Position numbers and translations under genes: made by a program
In this document: positions 32,893-40,796 of the stretch, one piece after another
How the letters are laid out: each line of letters opens with the position of its first letter
Position numbering within the stretch: the stretch's first letter is position 1
Virus record (IMG/VR): IMGVR_UViG_3300036780_000411
Span: 1 to 43,926 of that record
DNA: 43,926 nucleotides
Direction: 5' to 3' (one strand)
Source: a virus
Notes under the pieces: model-generated
What the model saw: the letters and a program-made list of their open reading frames with translations, nothing else
Told to the model about the DNA's origin: nothing
Databases searched by the model: none

Positions 32893-33555
32893 CTAGTCGT
32901 CGTCCTGCTGCCACGGAGCCAGGGCCAGCATGGCGTCCACGTGCATCTGGTCTGGGTCGTGGGTGGCGTCCTCGGGGTTCAGGTCCCGGAGCACGATGTA
33001 GGCGGCCATGTATTTGGCCGCCCGGACCAGGCCGCGTGGGATCGGGTTGTAGCCGCCGGAGTAGGTGACCCGCAGCCTGGAGCCGATGGGGATGAACTGG
33101 CCGAGGGTGAACCAGATGTGGCCGCGGTTGTCGGGGCCGTCGAGGATGTTCGCCCGCATCGGTGTCCCGCCGTACGACAAGATCACCTGGACGGTGGTGT
33201 TGCTGTACTGCCACATGTCGGGGTACCGCTTGCCGGGGAACTGGTCTATCCACACGTGCCGGACCAGGTTGGTCGCGTTCAGCGCCTCGGCCTGCGACCA
33301 TCCGAGGGTGCCCTGAAGGCTCATGGGCATGTTGGCGCCGTCGGAGTACTCGTCCGGGTCCATGGCCGAGGCCCGCTGCGTTTCGGTGATCGTGAACGGG
33401 ACCAGCCGCCGGCCGCCGCAGTCGTCTTCGCACATGCGGGTGGACTCGGCGAGCACGTCCACCAGCGTGCCCTCGTCGTAGTCCTTGACCAAGTCCCCAA
33501 GCGGCCCGGACTGGAACTGGGCGGGGTTGCACAGCAGCGGCGGCAGGTCAGACAC
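32893..33555 (-). CDS. Head-tail connector (adaptor) protein
   Basis: A 220-residue protein from GTG 33555 with GGGAGG six to seven bases upstream. The C-terminal half has features of HK97 gp6-like adaptors (SRLRVTYSGGYNPIPRGLV, AAKYMAAYIVLRDL). The N-terminal half has TRMCEDDCGGRRLVPFTITE, with two Cys. It overlaps the upstream Cys-rich gene by eight bases and lies between the capsid and tail genes, where an adaptor is expected. Confidence 0.65.
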   Translation of the reverse strand: MSDLPPLLCNPAQFQSGPLGDLVKDYDEGTLVDVLAESTRMCEDDCGGRRLVPFTITETQRASAMDPDEYSDGANMPMSLQGTLGWSQAEALNATNLVRHVWIDQFPGKRYPDMWQYSNTTVQVILSYGGTPMRANILDGPDNRGHIWFTLGQFIPIGSRLRVTYSGGYNPIPRGLVRAAKYMAAYIVLRDLNPEDATHDPDQMHVDAMLALAPWQQDDD

Positions 33556-33769
33556 GGCTGCCCTCCCCCCGCAGGTAGTCAGGCGTGAACGCCTCGGCAA
33601 TGGAGTGCGTCCCGTCCTCTGGGATCGGCGAGCAGCACGCCGGGCAAGGCATCCCTGCGGCGCCGCAGTTGCCGTCGTGGCCCTCTACGGTGATGCCCCA
33701 CGGGTAGGCCGGGTGGTCCTCGCAAACGTGCCCGTCGTCGAGGCAGTGCAGGCAGCGGGGCACCTCCAC
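33548..33769 (-). CDS. Small Cys-rich zinc-ribbon-like protein
   Basis: A 73-residue protein with many metal-ligand candidates: CLHCLDDGHVCEDH near the N terminus and CGAAGMPCPACC in the middle. GTG 33769 was chosen (GTG 33763 also possible); no strong ribosome site is visible. It overlaps the adaptor gene by eight bases. Small Cys-rich ORFs of this kind recur in actinophage head modules. It may be virion-associated or regulatory. Confidence 0.6.
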   Translation of the reverse strand: MEVPRCLHCLDDGHVCEDHPAYPWGITVEGHDGNCGAAGMPCPACCSPIPEDGTHSIAEAFTPDYLRGEGSRV

Positions 33770-33783
33770 GAGGGGTGTGCCGC

Positions 33784-34098
33784 CTACTCGGTGACGGTCT
33801 TGCCGGCGGTGCCCCCGCGCCGGCCGCCGCGAGCACCCCGGCCAGGCTCGGTGACAGTGCTCTTCGACGCCGGCGCGGGTTCGGTCACCGTCTTGCCGTC
33901 GTCCCCGCCTGTGTCGTCGTCCTTGCTCTCAGGCTCGTCCGGTTCGTCCATGACGTCGGTGAAGTCGCCTCCCTGGATCGCGAGCAGCTCCAGGCCGAAC
34001 TCGTAGGGGACCTCGACGGTGTCGCCGTCGTTTTCCCACGTGTAGGCGACGGCCTTGTAGTTGAGCGTGGAACCGCCCTGGGCCTTGCGAAGCAGCAT
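33784..34098 (-). CDS. Small capsid-module protein with acidic linker
   Basis: A 104-residue protein starting at ATG 34098. The first 50 residues are ordered (LLRKAQGGSTLNYKAVAYTW, EVPYEFGLELLAIQGGDFTDV). They are followed by an acidic stretch (DEPDEPESKDDDTGGDDG) and a repetitive basic tail containing three copies of TVTE. It is the first gene after the major capsid and is separated from it by a strong hairpin. Its role is probably in the head; no specific family is recognised. Confidence 0.65.
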   Translation of the reverse strand: MLLRKAQGGSTLNYKAVAYTWENDGDTVEVPYEFGLELLAIQGGDFTDVMDEPDEPESKDDDTGGDDGKTVTEPAPASKSTVTEPGRGARGGRRGGTAGKTVTE

Positions 34099-34140
34099 GA
34101 TGTCTCCCGTGCCGGGTTGCTGTCGGGTGGAGGATGATGG

Positions 34141-34184
34141 CCGTCCGGCATCCCAGGGCCCACGCTCCCCGGGATGCCGGACGG
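34141..34184 (-). terminator. Hairpin downstream of major capsid gene
   Basis: A perfect 14-bp inverted repeat, arms 34141-34154 (CCGTCCGGCATCCC) and 34171-34184, with a 16-base loop. It begins 16 bases after the capsid stop, in the 102-bp gap before the next gene. Such structures often partly terminate or stabilise capsid mRNA, giving high capsid expression relative to downstream genes. No U tract follows, so attenuation or RNA stability are both possible. Confidence 0.65.
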
Positions 34185-34200
34185 TGCTAGGTGGCCCGGG

Positions 34201-35589
34201 TCAGACGTTGACCCCGAGGCGGTACGCCCGGCCTACGAACTTCGGCGTGCGGACGGCCAGGCAGCAGTCGCCCATGATCGCGAACGGCAGGCTGTCGGGG
34301 CTGGATGACGTCGGGTAGACATCCAGTGGCCTCGCCTCACGCACGAACGGGCGCACGATGTTGCCCGGGTCGCGAGACATCAGGTAGATGTTCTCCTGGC
34401 CCGCGCCGGGCGGCTGCATGGCCGTGTTGCCGCCGATGTAGGCGGTCGGCAGCACGTTCGGGACGACGCTGCCCGAGGACTGCTGCGGCACCAGCGCCGC
34501 CCCCGTGTCCACGATCTGGTTGGTGACGATCTGGGTCACGCCGTCAGCGGCGGTGCCGACGGTGGAGTCCACGTAGCCGAGCAGCGTCTCCGTGCCGGCC
34601 GCGCCACCCGCGGCGGTGCGCCACACCTTGTACAGCTGCGCGGCACCGGTGTCCTGCCCCGTCGGCGGGGTGAACGACAGAGTGATGGTGTTCAAGTTCC
34701 CACCGGAACCGGTGGTCTGCGACACCTCCTGCGACGGCAGGATTTCACCCTGGCGGGCGATGATCGGGGAGATCATGTACTTGTAGGTGCTGGAGGCCGG
34801 CAGTTGACCGTTGGACCCGGAGGTGGCGGCGGTGACCGCCCCCATCGAGTAGCCGCGGGTGGACAGGAACGAGGACGGGACGAGCGGCACCTTCTTGTAG
34901 GTGGAGACGATCAGGCCGGCTTCGACCTCCACCTCGTTGAACCGCTGCTGGTTGACCAGCAACTGGCCGATCTTCGCCTCGGCCGTGGTGGACATGACGA
35001 ACATCCACGAGGAGTCGGCGACGGGCTCGGCGGCGTTGCCGGACACCATGTCGATCAGCTCGTCCAGAGTCGCCAGAGACAGCGACCGGCCGGCGTAGTC
35101 GATGACGTTCTGGCTGCCGCCCTGCGAGAACTGCTGGATCTGGGTGTCGAGACCGTCGAACTGGGGCTGCGCGCCGTTCGCCGTGCTGGCGGCGTTGCCC
35201 CAGCCGCAGAACGTCTCGACGTCCCAGTAGTAGCCCTTGATCGCGCCATTGATTTCAGTTGCCCTCAGGTCGTCGATGACGTCCTGCGTGACTTCCTGCG
35301 CGTAGCCGGTGACCGAGCCGACAGCCTGGATGTGGGCCATCTGGAACTCGTTCTGCGCGTACACGGAGGTGGAGACCGGCCGGGCGCCGCCGTCGGGCAC
35401 AGCACCGCCCTGCACGACGACCTGCCTGGTGTTCCAGTAGTAGGTCGTCGAGTTCCACTTTCGGGTACTGATCGACCGGCACCAGGGGGCGAACCGGCGC
35501 TGGTATTCGACCAGCACAGAGTCGATGATCTTGGGTACGAACGGGGCTGCGCCAGCGGCGGTCAGCGCCTCGCGAAGCTCACTGGACAT
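34201..35589 (-). CDS. Major capsid protein with Ig/FN3-like insert
   Basis: A 462-residue virion protein with HK97-type features: EYQRRFAPWCRSIS, an E-loop/long-helix region, EINGAIKGYYWDVE, SLATLDELIDMV, SSWMFVMSTTAEAKIG and a C-terminal A-domain strand set (DPGNIVRPFVREARPLDV, MGDCCLAVRTPKFVGRAYRL). A segment at about 255-375 looks inserted: TITLSFTPPTG, AAQLYKVWRTAAGG and ETLLGYVDS follow the fibronectin-III/Ig strand pattern and would project from the capsid surface. ATG 35589 follows AAAGGGA. It is flanked by hairpins on both sides. Confidence 0.85.
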   Translation of the reverse strand: MSSELREALTAAGAAPFVPKIIDSVLVEYQRRFAPWCRSISTRKWNSTTYYWNTRQVVVQGGAVPDGGARPVSTSVYAQNEFQMAHIQAVGSVTGYAQEVTQDVIDDLRATEINGAIKGYYWDVETFCGWGNAASTANGAQPQFDGLDTQIQQFSQGGSQNVIDYAGRSLSLATLDELIDMVSGNAAEPVADSSWMFVMSTTAEAKIGQLLVNQQRFNEVEVEAGLIVSTYKKVPLVPSSFLSTRGYSMGAVTAATSGSNGQLPASSTYKYMISPIIARQGEILPSQEVSQTTGSGGNLNTITLSFTPPTGQDTGAAQLYKVWRTAAGGAAGTETLLGYVDSTVGTAADGVTQIVTNQIVDTGAALVPQQSSGSVVPNVLPTAYIGGNTAMQPPGAGQENIYLMSRDPGNIVRPFVREARPLDVYPTSSSPDSLPFAIMGDCCLAVRTPKFVGRAYRLGVNV

Positions 35590-35628
35590 GCGGGTGTCCC
35601 TTTCAGGTGGGAGAGGTGGGGGAATGCG

Positions 35629-35654
35629 AAAGCCCCAGCCGTGGCCGGGGCTTT
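35629..35654 (-). terminator. Compact hairpin between protease and capsid genes
   Basis: AAAGCCCC (35629-35636) pairs with GGGGCTTT (35647-35654), extended by an inner GCC/GGC around a two-base loop with one mismatch. It lies 39 bases before the capsid ATG in the 151-bp gap after the protease gene. This may be an mRNA processing or attenuation element that sets capsid levels. The remaining gap, 35655-35740, shows nothing recognisable. Confidence 0.5.
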
Positions 35655-35740
35655 GTGACCGTCTCCGCCGAGAAAGGGGCACCCGCGGGCTAGCCGCTGG
35701 CGGTCAAAGGGCGTGCTGGTTAAACGGGTAGTACGGGGGT

Positions 35741-37672
35741 TCAGGCGCGACGCGCGCCGGGGCCGAACGCCGCTGCCGCGGTCTTGGCCAGGTCCACGTT
35801 CGTGGCTTCCTGGAGGTTCTTCCCGGTCGCTGCGGCCTCCAGCGCCGACGGGTCAGGCCCGGCGGCCAGGCCCCTGCGGGTGACACCGCCGTTCTCGGCC
35901 TGGGCCTGCCGCAGCGGCACGAGCCGCTCCTCCAGCAGACGTGCCATGACCTGCTCGTCGGTCTCCGCAGCGGTCAGGCCCTCCCGGGCGGCAGCCTCGG
36001 CGATCTTGGCGTCGGCCAGCGCGGACAGGCGGGCCATCCGCTGCTCCTGGGTTTCCTGCGCCGGGGTGCCAGCGGCCGGCTGAGCAGCTGGGGCCGCGGC
36101 GGCCGGGGCCGGGGTTCCCGCGGGCGCGGTCTCCGCCGCCGGAACTGCGGCGGGGGCACCGGCAGTGGCGGCTTCACGGGCTGCCTTCTTGGCCAGCCGC
36201 TTCGTCTCCTTGGCCAGGAGCCTCTGGTACAGGTCCGGGTCAACACCGGCGGCCACATTGCTGTTCTCGGCTGCCGGGGTCGTCCCGGCCGCCGGTGGGG
36301 TGGTTCCGCCCATGGCGGGGTCCTCCTGTTCGGTCGCGGCAGCCGGGGTGGATGCCGGGTCTGTGCCCCCCTCTGGGGGGGCGGTCTCGTCGGGGTCGTC
36401 GCCGTGGGCTGTTTCGTGGGCGTCATCGTCCGGATCGCTGTTGTTACCGACACCGGGGACGTCTACGTCGCCGTCCATGTCCGGGTCGAGCGATGCCAGC
36501 GCGTCACCTGCTGCGACCGCAGCGGCGGCGAGGATCGCTTTCAGGTCGGCCGGGTCCATGCAGTACGACGACATGTAGAGGTTGACCGGGCCGTTGCTGG
36601 CGCTGACGCTCCACGACCCGGACCGTGCCGCGTCCTGCTCCGGGCTCATCCACTCCTGGACGCTCTCGGAAAGCTGCACCGGGGCGGTGACCGTCCAGCC
36701 GCGGGTTTCGCTGGCCGACGGGGTGACGCCGAACTTCTTCAGCGCCTTGACGATCCGGCCCTTGATCCGCTTGAGCCGGATCGACGAGTACGCCTTAGCG
36801 TTCTTGGCCCGGTTGATGAACCGCCAGGCTGCGACGGCGTGCGCCTTCGTGTCGAGCTGGTAACGCTGCTTCCCGTCCGTCTGGTAACCGGGGTCGGCGT
36901 ACGGGCCGCCGGGGCCGCTGATGCCCGCCTTCCGCTTCGACATCGGCTGTCCGGCTTCGGCCACAGTCTCGGCCGGGCAGGTGACGCAGATGCCGTCCTC
37001 AAGGACGTGCCCCGGGACCGGGTACAGCGCCTCCAGCATCGCCCGAACTTCAGCCGGTGCCGGTGCCGTGGTTTCTGGGGTGGCTCCCTCGGTGATGGTC
37101 ACCCGTGCCTCCTGAACGCTCTCTGTGATGGCGACCCGCTCGGTCGTTTCGGTCCGGCCGGCACGGTCCACCCACGCGAACGTGTCCACCCCGGCGCCAG
37201 TGACGCCAGGTGACTTGGTGTAGTCCAGGCCGTCCAGCTCGATGCCGTCGGCGGTCTCGACCTGGGCGCCTTCGGGGCCTTTGACCTTGCGGACGGTGCC
37301 CTTCCAGTACCCGCGGATCGACACGCCGTCCAGGAACGCGGGCTGCCCGTCGCTGGTGTCGAGCAGCTTGGCGATGGTCTGGCCGGCTTCGGTGTCGGCG
37401 ATGTCGGCGGTGAACCTGGCCGCGCCGGTCTCGTCGAGCGACATGGAGGTGAGCCGGCCGACGATCTGGACCGAGTCGTCTCCGGCGCCGTGGTGGGTGA
37501 GCTGGGCCAGCGGATACTGCCGGTCGGTGAGCGCGATTCCCTGGCCGGAGCCGATCCGCGTCTGCGCTTCCTTGACTGACGCGGCGATCATGTCGGCGGT
37601 GTACCAGCGCTGATTCAGGCTGACGCCTGGTTTCAGCGCAACCCCGCCGACTGTGGCGATGACTCCGGCCAT
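35741..37672 (-). CDS. Capsid maturation protease fused to scaffold
   Basis: A 643-residue protein. Residues 1-170 resemble prohead proteases of the actinophage type (PLAQLTHHGAGDDSVQIVGRL, LDGVSIRGYWKG). A DUF6582-like segment lies at about 255-330 (YADPGYQTDGKQRYQLDTK, RLKRIKGRIVKALKKFG). An acidic linker follows, then a Pro/Ala-rich and coiled-coil scaffold region (EQRMARLSALADAKIAEAA, ETDEQVMARLLEERLV). Scaffold and protease in one ORF allow self-removal during maturation. The gene precedes the major capsid, as expected. GAGGGAG lies upstream of ATG 37672. Confidence 0.75.
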   Translation of the reverse strand: MAGVIATVGGVALKPGVSLNQRWYTADMIAASVKEAQTRIGSGQGIALTDRQYPLAQLTHHGAGDDSVQIVGRLTSMSLDETGAARFTADIADTEAGQTIAKLLDTSDGQPAFLDGVSIRGYWKGTVRKVKGPEGAQVETADGIELDGLDYTKSPGVTGAGVDTFAWVDRAGRTETTERVAITESVQEARVTITEGATPETTAPAPAEVRAMLEALYPVPGHVLEDGICVTCPAETVAEAGQPMSKRKAGISGPGGPYADPGYQTDGKQRYQLDTKAHAVAAWRFINRAKNAKAYSSIRLKRIKGRIVKALKKFGVTPSASETRGWTVTAPVQLSESVQEWMSPEQDAARSGSWSVSASNGPVNLYMSSYCMDPADLKAILAAAAVAAGDALASLDPDMDGDVDVPGVGNNSDPDDDAHETAHGDDPDETAPPEGGTDPASTPAAATEQEDPAMGGTTPPAAGTTPAAENSNVAAGVDPDLYQRLLAKETKRLAKKAAREAATAGAPAAVPAAETAPAGTPAPAAAAPAAQPAAGTPAQETQEQRMARLSALADAKIAEAAAREGLTAAETDEQVMARLLEERLVPLRQAQAENGGVTRRGLAAGPDPSALEAAATGKNLQEATNVDLAKTAAAAFGPGARRA

Positions 37673-37721
37673 GGGCGCAACTCCCTCGGCTAGCCGGGTG
37701 GACAGGGGCGGTGGCCGGGGG

Positions 37722-38045
37722 CTAGTTGTAGCCGAGGGTGAACGCCGGACCGCTGGCCACGTTGACCACGACGATGCTGTTCGCCGCAGGCATCTGGATC
37801 GTGATCTGCGTGCCCACGGCGGCGCTGCCCAGAATCACGGCCAGGATGGTGCCGCTGGCCCCGTCGGTGATGGTGGCGTTGTCGCCGCCAGTGCCCGCCG
37901 CGGTGACCAGCGCGTTGATGACGCGGCCGGGCGCGTTCTTGACGGCGACGGTGGCGGCACCGGTCACGATCGCTGCGGTCTTCTCGGCGTAGATCGAGTT
38001 TCCGGCGGAGTCGGTGTCGGTGTTGAAGGTGAGTGGTGCTCGCAT
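37722..38045 (-). CDS. Small beta-barrel decoration-like protein
   Basis: A 107-residue protein from ATG 38045. It is Ala/Val/Thr/Gly-rich with strand-turn repetition (VTGAATVAVKNAPGRV, NATITDGASGTILAVILG, TQITIQMPAANSIVVVNV). It is of the type that decorates HK97-like capsids or forms phage stabilising trimers. Similar short proteins lie beside the protease in actinophage head modules. Function is inferred from fold-like pattern and position. Confidence 0.65.
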   Translation of the reverse strand: MRAPLTFNTDTDSAGNSIYAEKTAAIVTGAATVAVKNAPGRVINALVTAAGTGGDNATITDGASGTILAVILGSAAVGTQITIQMPAANSIVVVNVASGPAFTLGYN

Positions 38046-38097
38046 GGCGGAGCGCCCCTTTCGGGTCCGGTGGATGGTGAGAAGCGGGGCAGGATGC

Positions 38098-38532
38098 TCA
38101 GCGGCCGTACAGGGCGATCTGAGCGCCCGACACCGACGTGCTGTTCGTGATCGACCAGGACACCCGCCCCCAGTCGGGAAGCACGAGGTACGTGCTCGCG
38201 GAGCCGCCGTGCAGGCCGCCGGTGACCGTCTTCGACCCGGCCGCCGACAGGGCTGCGGTCGACAGGACCGCGGGGAACAGGTTGCCCAGGTTGTCGTACA
38301 GGTCGAGGTTGACCGTGAACGCCGGGGAGCCGGTAACCCCGGCGACGGTGACCATGAGTACGACGTCTGTGATCTCCCGCAAGTCCACCGGGGTTTCAGC
38401 GTCGGCAGACGGCGGCCAGCCAGGCAGCGTGCCGTCCCAACTGCCAGAGTTCCCGGCCGCGCTGAGAGTCGTACCGAGGCCGGAGGCGGCGAGGGACCAG
38501 AGGAGCTTGGAGCGTGGCTGCAGGTTGCCCAC
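38098..38532 (-). CDS. Beta-rich head-module protein
   Basis: A 144-residue protein from GTG 38532, with AGGAGG five bases upstream; an upstream in-frame start has no such site. It has a jelly-roll-like alternation (ITDVVLMVTVAGVTG, PAFTVNLDLYDNLGN, TYLVLPDWGRVSWSI, SGAQIALYGR). It precedes the decoration-like gene. It might be a second decoration or head-fibre protein. No enzymatic motif. Confidence 0.6.
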   Translation of the reverse strand: MGNLQPRSKLLWSLAASGLGTTLSAAGNSGSWDGTLPGWPPSADAETPVDLREITDVVLMVTVAGVTGSPAFTVNLDLYDNLGNLFPAVLSTAALSAAGSKTVTGGLHGGSASTYLVLPDWGRVSWSITNSTSVSGAQIALYGR

Positions 38533-38557
38533 GGTGACCTCCTGGCAGACTGGGGGG

Positions 38558-38977
38558 ATGGACGAACCGTCGGCATGTGGCTGCATTCAGGTCGGCGGCC
38601 ACAGCAACCCGGCCTTCTGCCTGATCCATGGGTTTACTAGGCCGGAGCAACCGACCGAGTTCGTCGGCTTGGATGACCTCATCGAGGAGCCGTTGGTGAG
38701 CGACGGCAGCTACCGGCTGAGCAGCGACGAGCGGCTGGAATGGGACGGCGTCGAGATTCTGGTGGTCAGCGACTCACGGTTGGTCGAGATGAGCGAGGCC
38801 ATGATGATCGGCGGCAGGCGCGGGGGCCGCTCGACGACGCACCGCCGACAGACCGAATGGCGCGCCGATCACGGCTGGCACACGCACGCCATCGGTCACG
38901 CCGGTCAGTGGTGCGTGACCCGCCAGCCGATCGGCTACCTCTACGAGCGCATCCCGCGCGAGAGGGTTTGCGGCTAG
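38558..38977 (+). CDS. Plus-strand moron-like gene 2
   Basis: A 139-residue protein running against the late operon, starting 25 bases from the divergent start at 38532. Its TAG (38975-38977) shares CTAG with the stop of the MuF-type gene (38974). The start ATG 38558 directly follows a GGGGGG run. The product has an N-terminal Cys/His group (CGCIQVGG, CLIHG), an acidic middle and a C-terminal region with HGWHTHAIGHAGQWCV. No family is recognised. An independent, lysogen-phase promoter is likely, but none is evident in the short gap. Confidence 0.6.
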   Translation: MDEPSACGCIQVGGHSNPAFCLIHGFTRPEQPTEFVGLDDLIEEPLVSDGSYRLSSDERLEWDGVEILVVSDSRLVEMSEAMMIGGRRGGRSTTHRRQTEWRADHGWHTHAIGHAGQWCVTRQPIGYLYERIPRERVCG

Positions 38978-40479
38978 GCAGCGGCCTTCAGGAATTGGCT
39001 GAACGCGGAGAACGGCAACGCCCGCTGCGACGCAGCCACACAACACCGGCACAGCGGATGCGCGGGCACGATCGGTATCTGGCCGGGCAGCAGGGTGTGC
39101 GGGTTGTCGTCCTGCGCTTGATCGCAGGCCGGGCAGACGCGGGCGTCGCCGGCGGTCATCACGTCGTACGCCTCGATGCCTTCGGCGGCGTACAGGTTCA
39201 GCGCGCCCTGGTTCGCCGACCCGGACATGGCGTAGTCGATCAGGGTGATGACGGCGCGGATACTGTCGCCGGTGGTCAGCTCTTCGACGGCATCGACCAT
39301 CTCCTGGTACGTGCCGCCGTTCGCTGCGAGCGACGCGAGACGCTGCCCGATGTCGGCTGCGTTACCGCTGATCAGCGCTTCGACCCACGGGTCGGCCATG
39401 CCGGGCAGGTTTTCCAGGTGGGTCAGCGGCTCGTACATGTGCTCGAACGCGGCCGCCCAGATGAACCCGTCGTGGGCGCCTTCGGCCGCCGCGGCCGCGA
39501 GCACACCGGTTTTACCTTCGGCGATGGCGGCCGCGAGTGCTTCCTCGATCGCCGTGATCAGGGCCTCGTGGTCGTCGCCGTAGCGGATGCCGCCGAGCAT
39601 CCCGGCCGCGAGCATCTTGGCCTGGGCGCGGGCCTCGTCGGACTGTGCGGATTCGCGGGTCATCCCGGTCAGGCCACGGAACGACCGGACCAGCCGCCCG
39701 CGATCCAGGTTCTTGCACGCCCGCCGCCAGACGGCTTCGACCTCGGCGACGTGGTGCCGGATGAGGTCGTCGCGGCGTTGGAGTACTCGCGCCCAGGTGC
39801 CGTCCGTCTTCCCGACCTCGAGCACGACCTCGAGCAGCCGCGGGTTGGCCGCCTGCTCCAGTGCGGCCGTGACGGCGGTGTGGCAGCCGTGGCTGAGGGT
39901 TTCGCTGGCCGGGCCGCCAGATAGGGCCCAGCCGGTCATGTACGCCTCGGCGGCGGCGTCGGCCAGCGTCGGGGTGAACGCGTAGTCGGTACGGTCCTGC
40001 CCGTGCACGGCCGATACGGCGCCGAATTCGACCGGGAGGGCGGCGATCCGCTGCACTGGACTCGGCGCCCAGGTGGAGACGTATTCGATGGCGATGTGGG
40101 GGCAGAACCCGTACGCCGACCGGATCGACAGCCTCTCAGCCGCGAGCAGATCCTCGGTGTCACGGCGCAGGTCGTCAAGCCGCGGGGAGGACAGGAGCGC
40201 GACGACACAGTCGAGGTCTTCGGCGCCGGTGAACCGGCCGTGGCCGGACAGCAGCGCGGTGATGGGGCTGCGGGCGGCGAGGGCAGCGGCGACCCGGTTG
40301 AGTGCAGCCTTGTCCACTTCGCCGGATGGGCCGACGTAAGCGATGGTGAGGTGGAGGGAGCCCGGGTCGGGTCCGTCGTCGGTGGCCAGCGTGTCCGCCA
40401 GCGTGGATGGCGGGTAGAGGGCGATCATGCACGAGCCGGTGTAGTCCGGCTGCTGGGTCGCCTCATGCACGTTGGTCAC
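38974..40479 (-). CDS. 2H-phosphoesterase-like domain fused to MuF/SPP1 gp7-type head protein
   Basis: A 501-residue protein. Residues 10-165 follow the 2H (LigT/2'-5' RNA ligase) fold, with motifs HLTIAYVG (His43, Thr45) and HIAIEY (His128). The second motif has Ala130 where Thr or Ser is usual. Residues 180-500 are a helical minor-head protein ending in the MuF-type motif: YDVMTAGDARVCPACDQ, then PAHPLCRCC. MuF proteins bind the portal region and some are injected with DNA. GTG 40479 has AGGAG five to six bases upstream. It precedes the decoration, protease and capsid genes. Confidence 0.8.
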   Translation of the reverse strand: MTNVHEATQQPDYTGSCMIALYPPSTLADTLATDDGPDPGSLHLTIAYVGPSGEVDKAALNRVAAALAARSPITALLSGHGRFTGAEDLDCVVALLSSPRLDDLRRDTEDLLAAERLSIRSAYGFCPHIAIEYVSTWAPSPVQRIAALPVEFGAVSAVHGQDRTDYAFTPTLADAAAEAYMTGWALSGGPASETLSHGCHTAVTAALEQAANPRLLEVVLEVGKTDGTWARVLQRRDDLIRHHVAEVEAVWRRACKNLDRGRLVRSFRGLTGMTRESAQSDEARAQAKMLAAGMLGGIRYGDDHEALITAIEEALAAAIAEGKTGVLAAAAAEGAHDGFIWAAAFEHMYEPLTHLENLPGMADPWVEALISGNAADIGQRLASLAANGGTYQEMVDAVEELTTGDSIRAVITLIDYAMSGSANQGALNLYAAEGIEAYDVMTAGDARVCPACDQAQDDNPHTLLPGQIPIVPAHPLCRCCVAASQRALPFSAFSQFLKAAA

Positions 40480-40487
40480 GTGCGCTC

Positions 40488-40736
40488 CTATCGCCTCTTA
40501 CGCGGGTACCAGCGGAGCCAGCGGCAGACGACGTCTTCGGGGAGGTCGCAACCGCGCGGCATGCGTTCGCAGGTCAGGGCGTAGCGCGGGCAGGCGGCTG
40601 GGTCGCGGCGCTGCATCCGGCGGGATGTGACGACCAGGTAGCGGGCACCGGCCTGGGTGGCGATCCAGTCACCGGGCTCGACCGTGCCGCCGAGCGGCCG
40701 GTCCATGTACAGCGAACACGGGCTCGCCACCAGCAC
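40488..40736 (-). CDS. Small Cys-containing phage protein
   Basis: An 82-residue protein upstream of the MuF-type gene. It begins with a small beta region (GDWIATQAGARYLVVTSRRM). It ends with a Cys-rich, Trp/Arg-rich part (CPRYALTCERMPRGCDLPE, VVCRWLRWYPRKRR). GTG 40736 follows a GAGGGGG run at short spacing. It ends eight bases before the next start. The Cys pattern suggests metal binding or a compact disulfide-free fold. Function unknown. Confidence 0.6.
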   Translation of the reverse strand: MLVASPCSLYMDRPLGGTVEPGDWIATQAGARYLVVTSRRMQRRDPAACPRYALTCERMPRGCDLPEDVVCRWLRWYPRKRR

Positions 40737-40782
40737 GGCCCCCTCGGCATCGGGTGCCCGGTCAACCAGGAAGGCCGTCCGC

Positions 40783-40795
40783 GCGTCTTAGACGC
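40783..40795. promoter_or_regulatory. 13-bp palindrome abutting the lipoprotein start
   Basis: GCGTCT-T-AGACGC ends one base before the ATG at 40797. No ribosome site lies at usual spacing before that ATG, so the palindrome may be an operator or hairpin on a short or leaderless mRNA. It is short enough to be fortuitous. Confidence 0.3.
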
Positions 40796-40796
40796 C

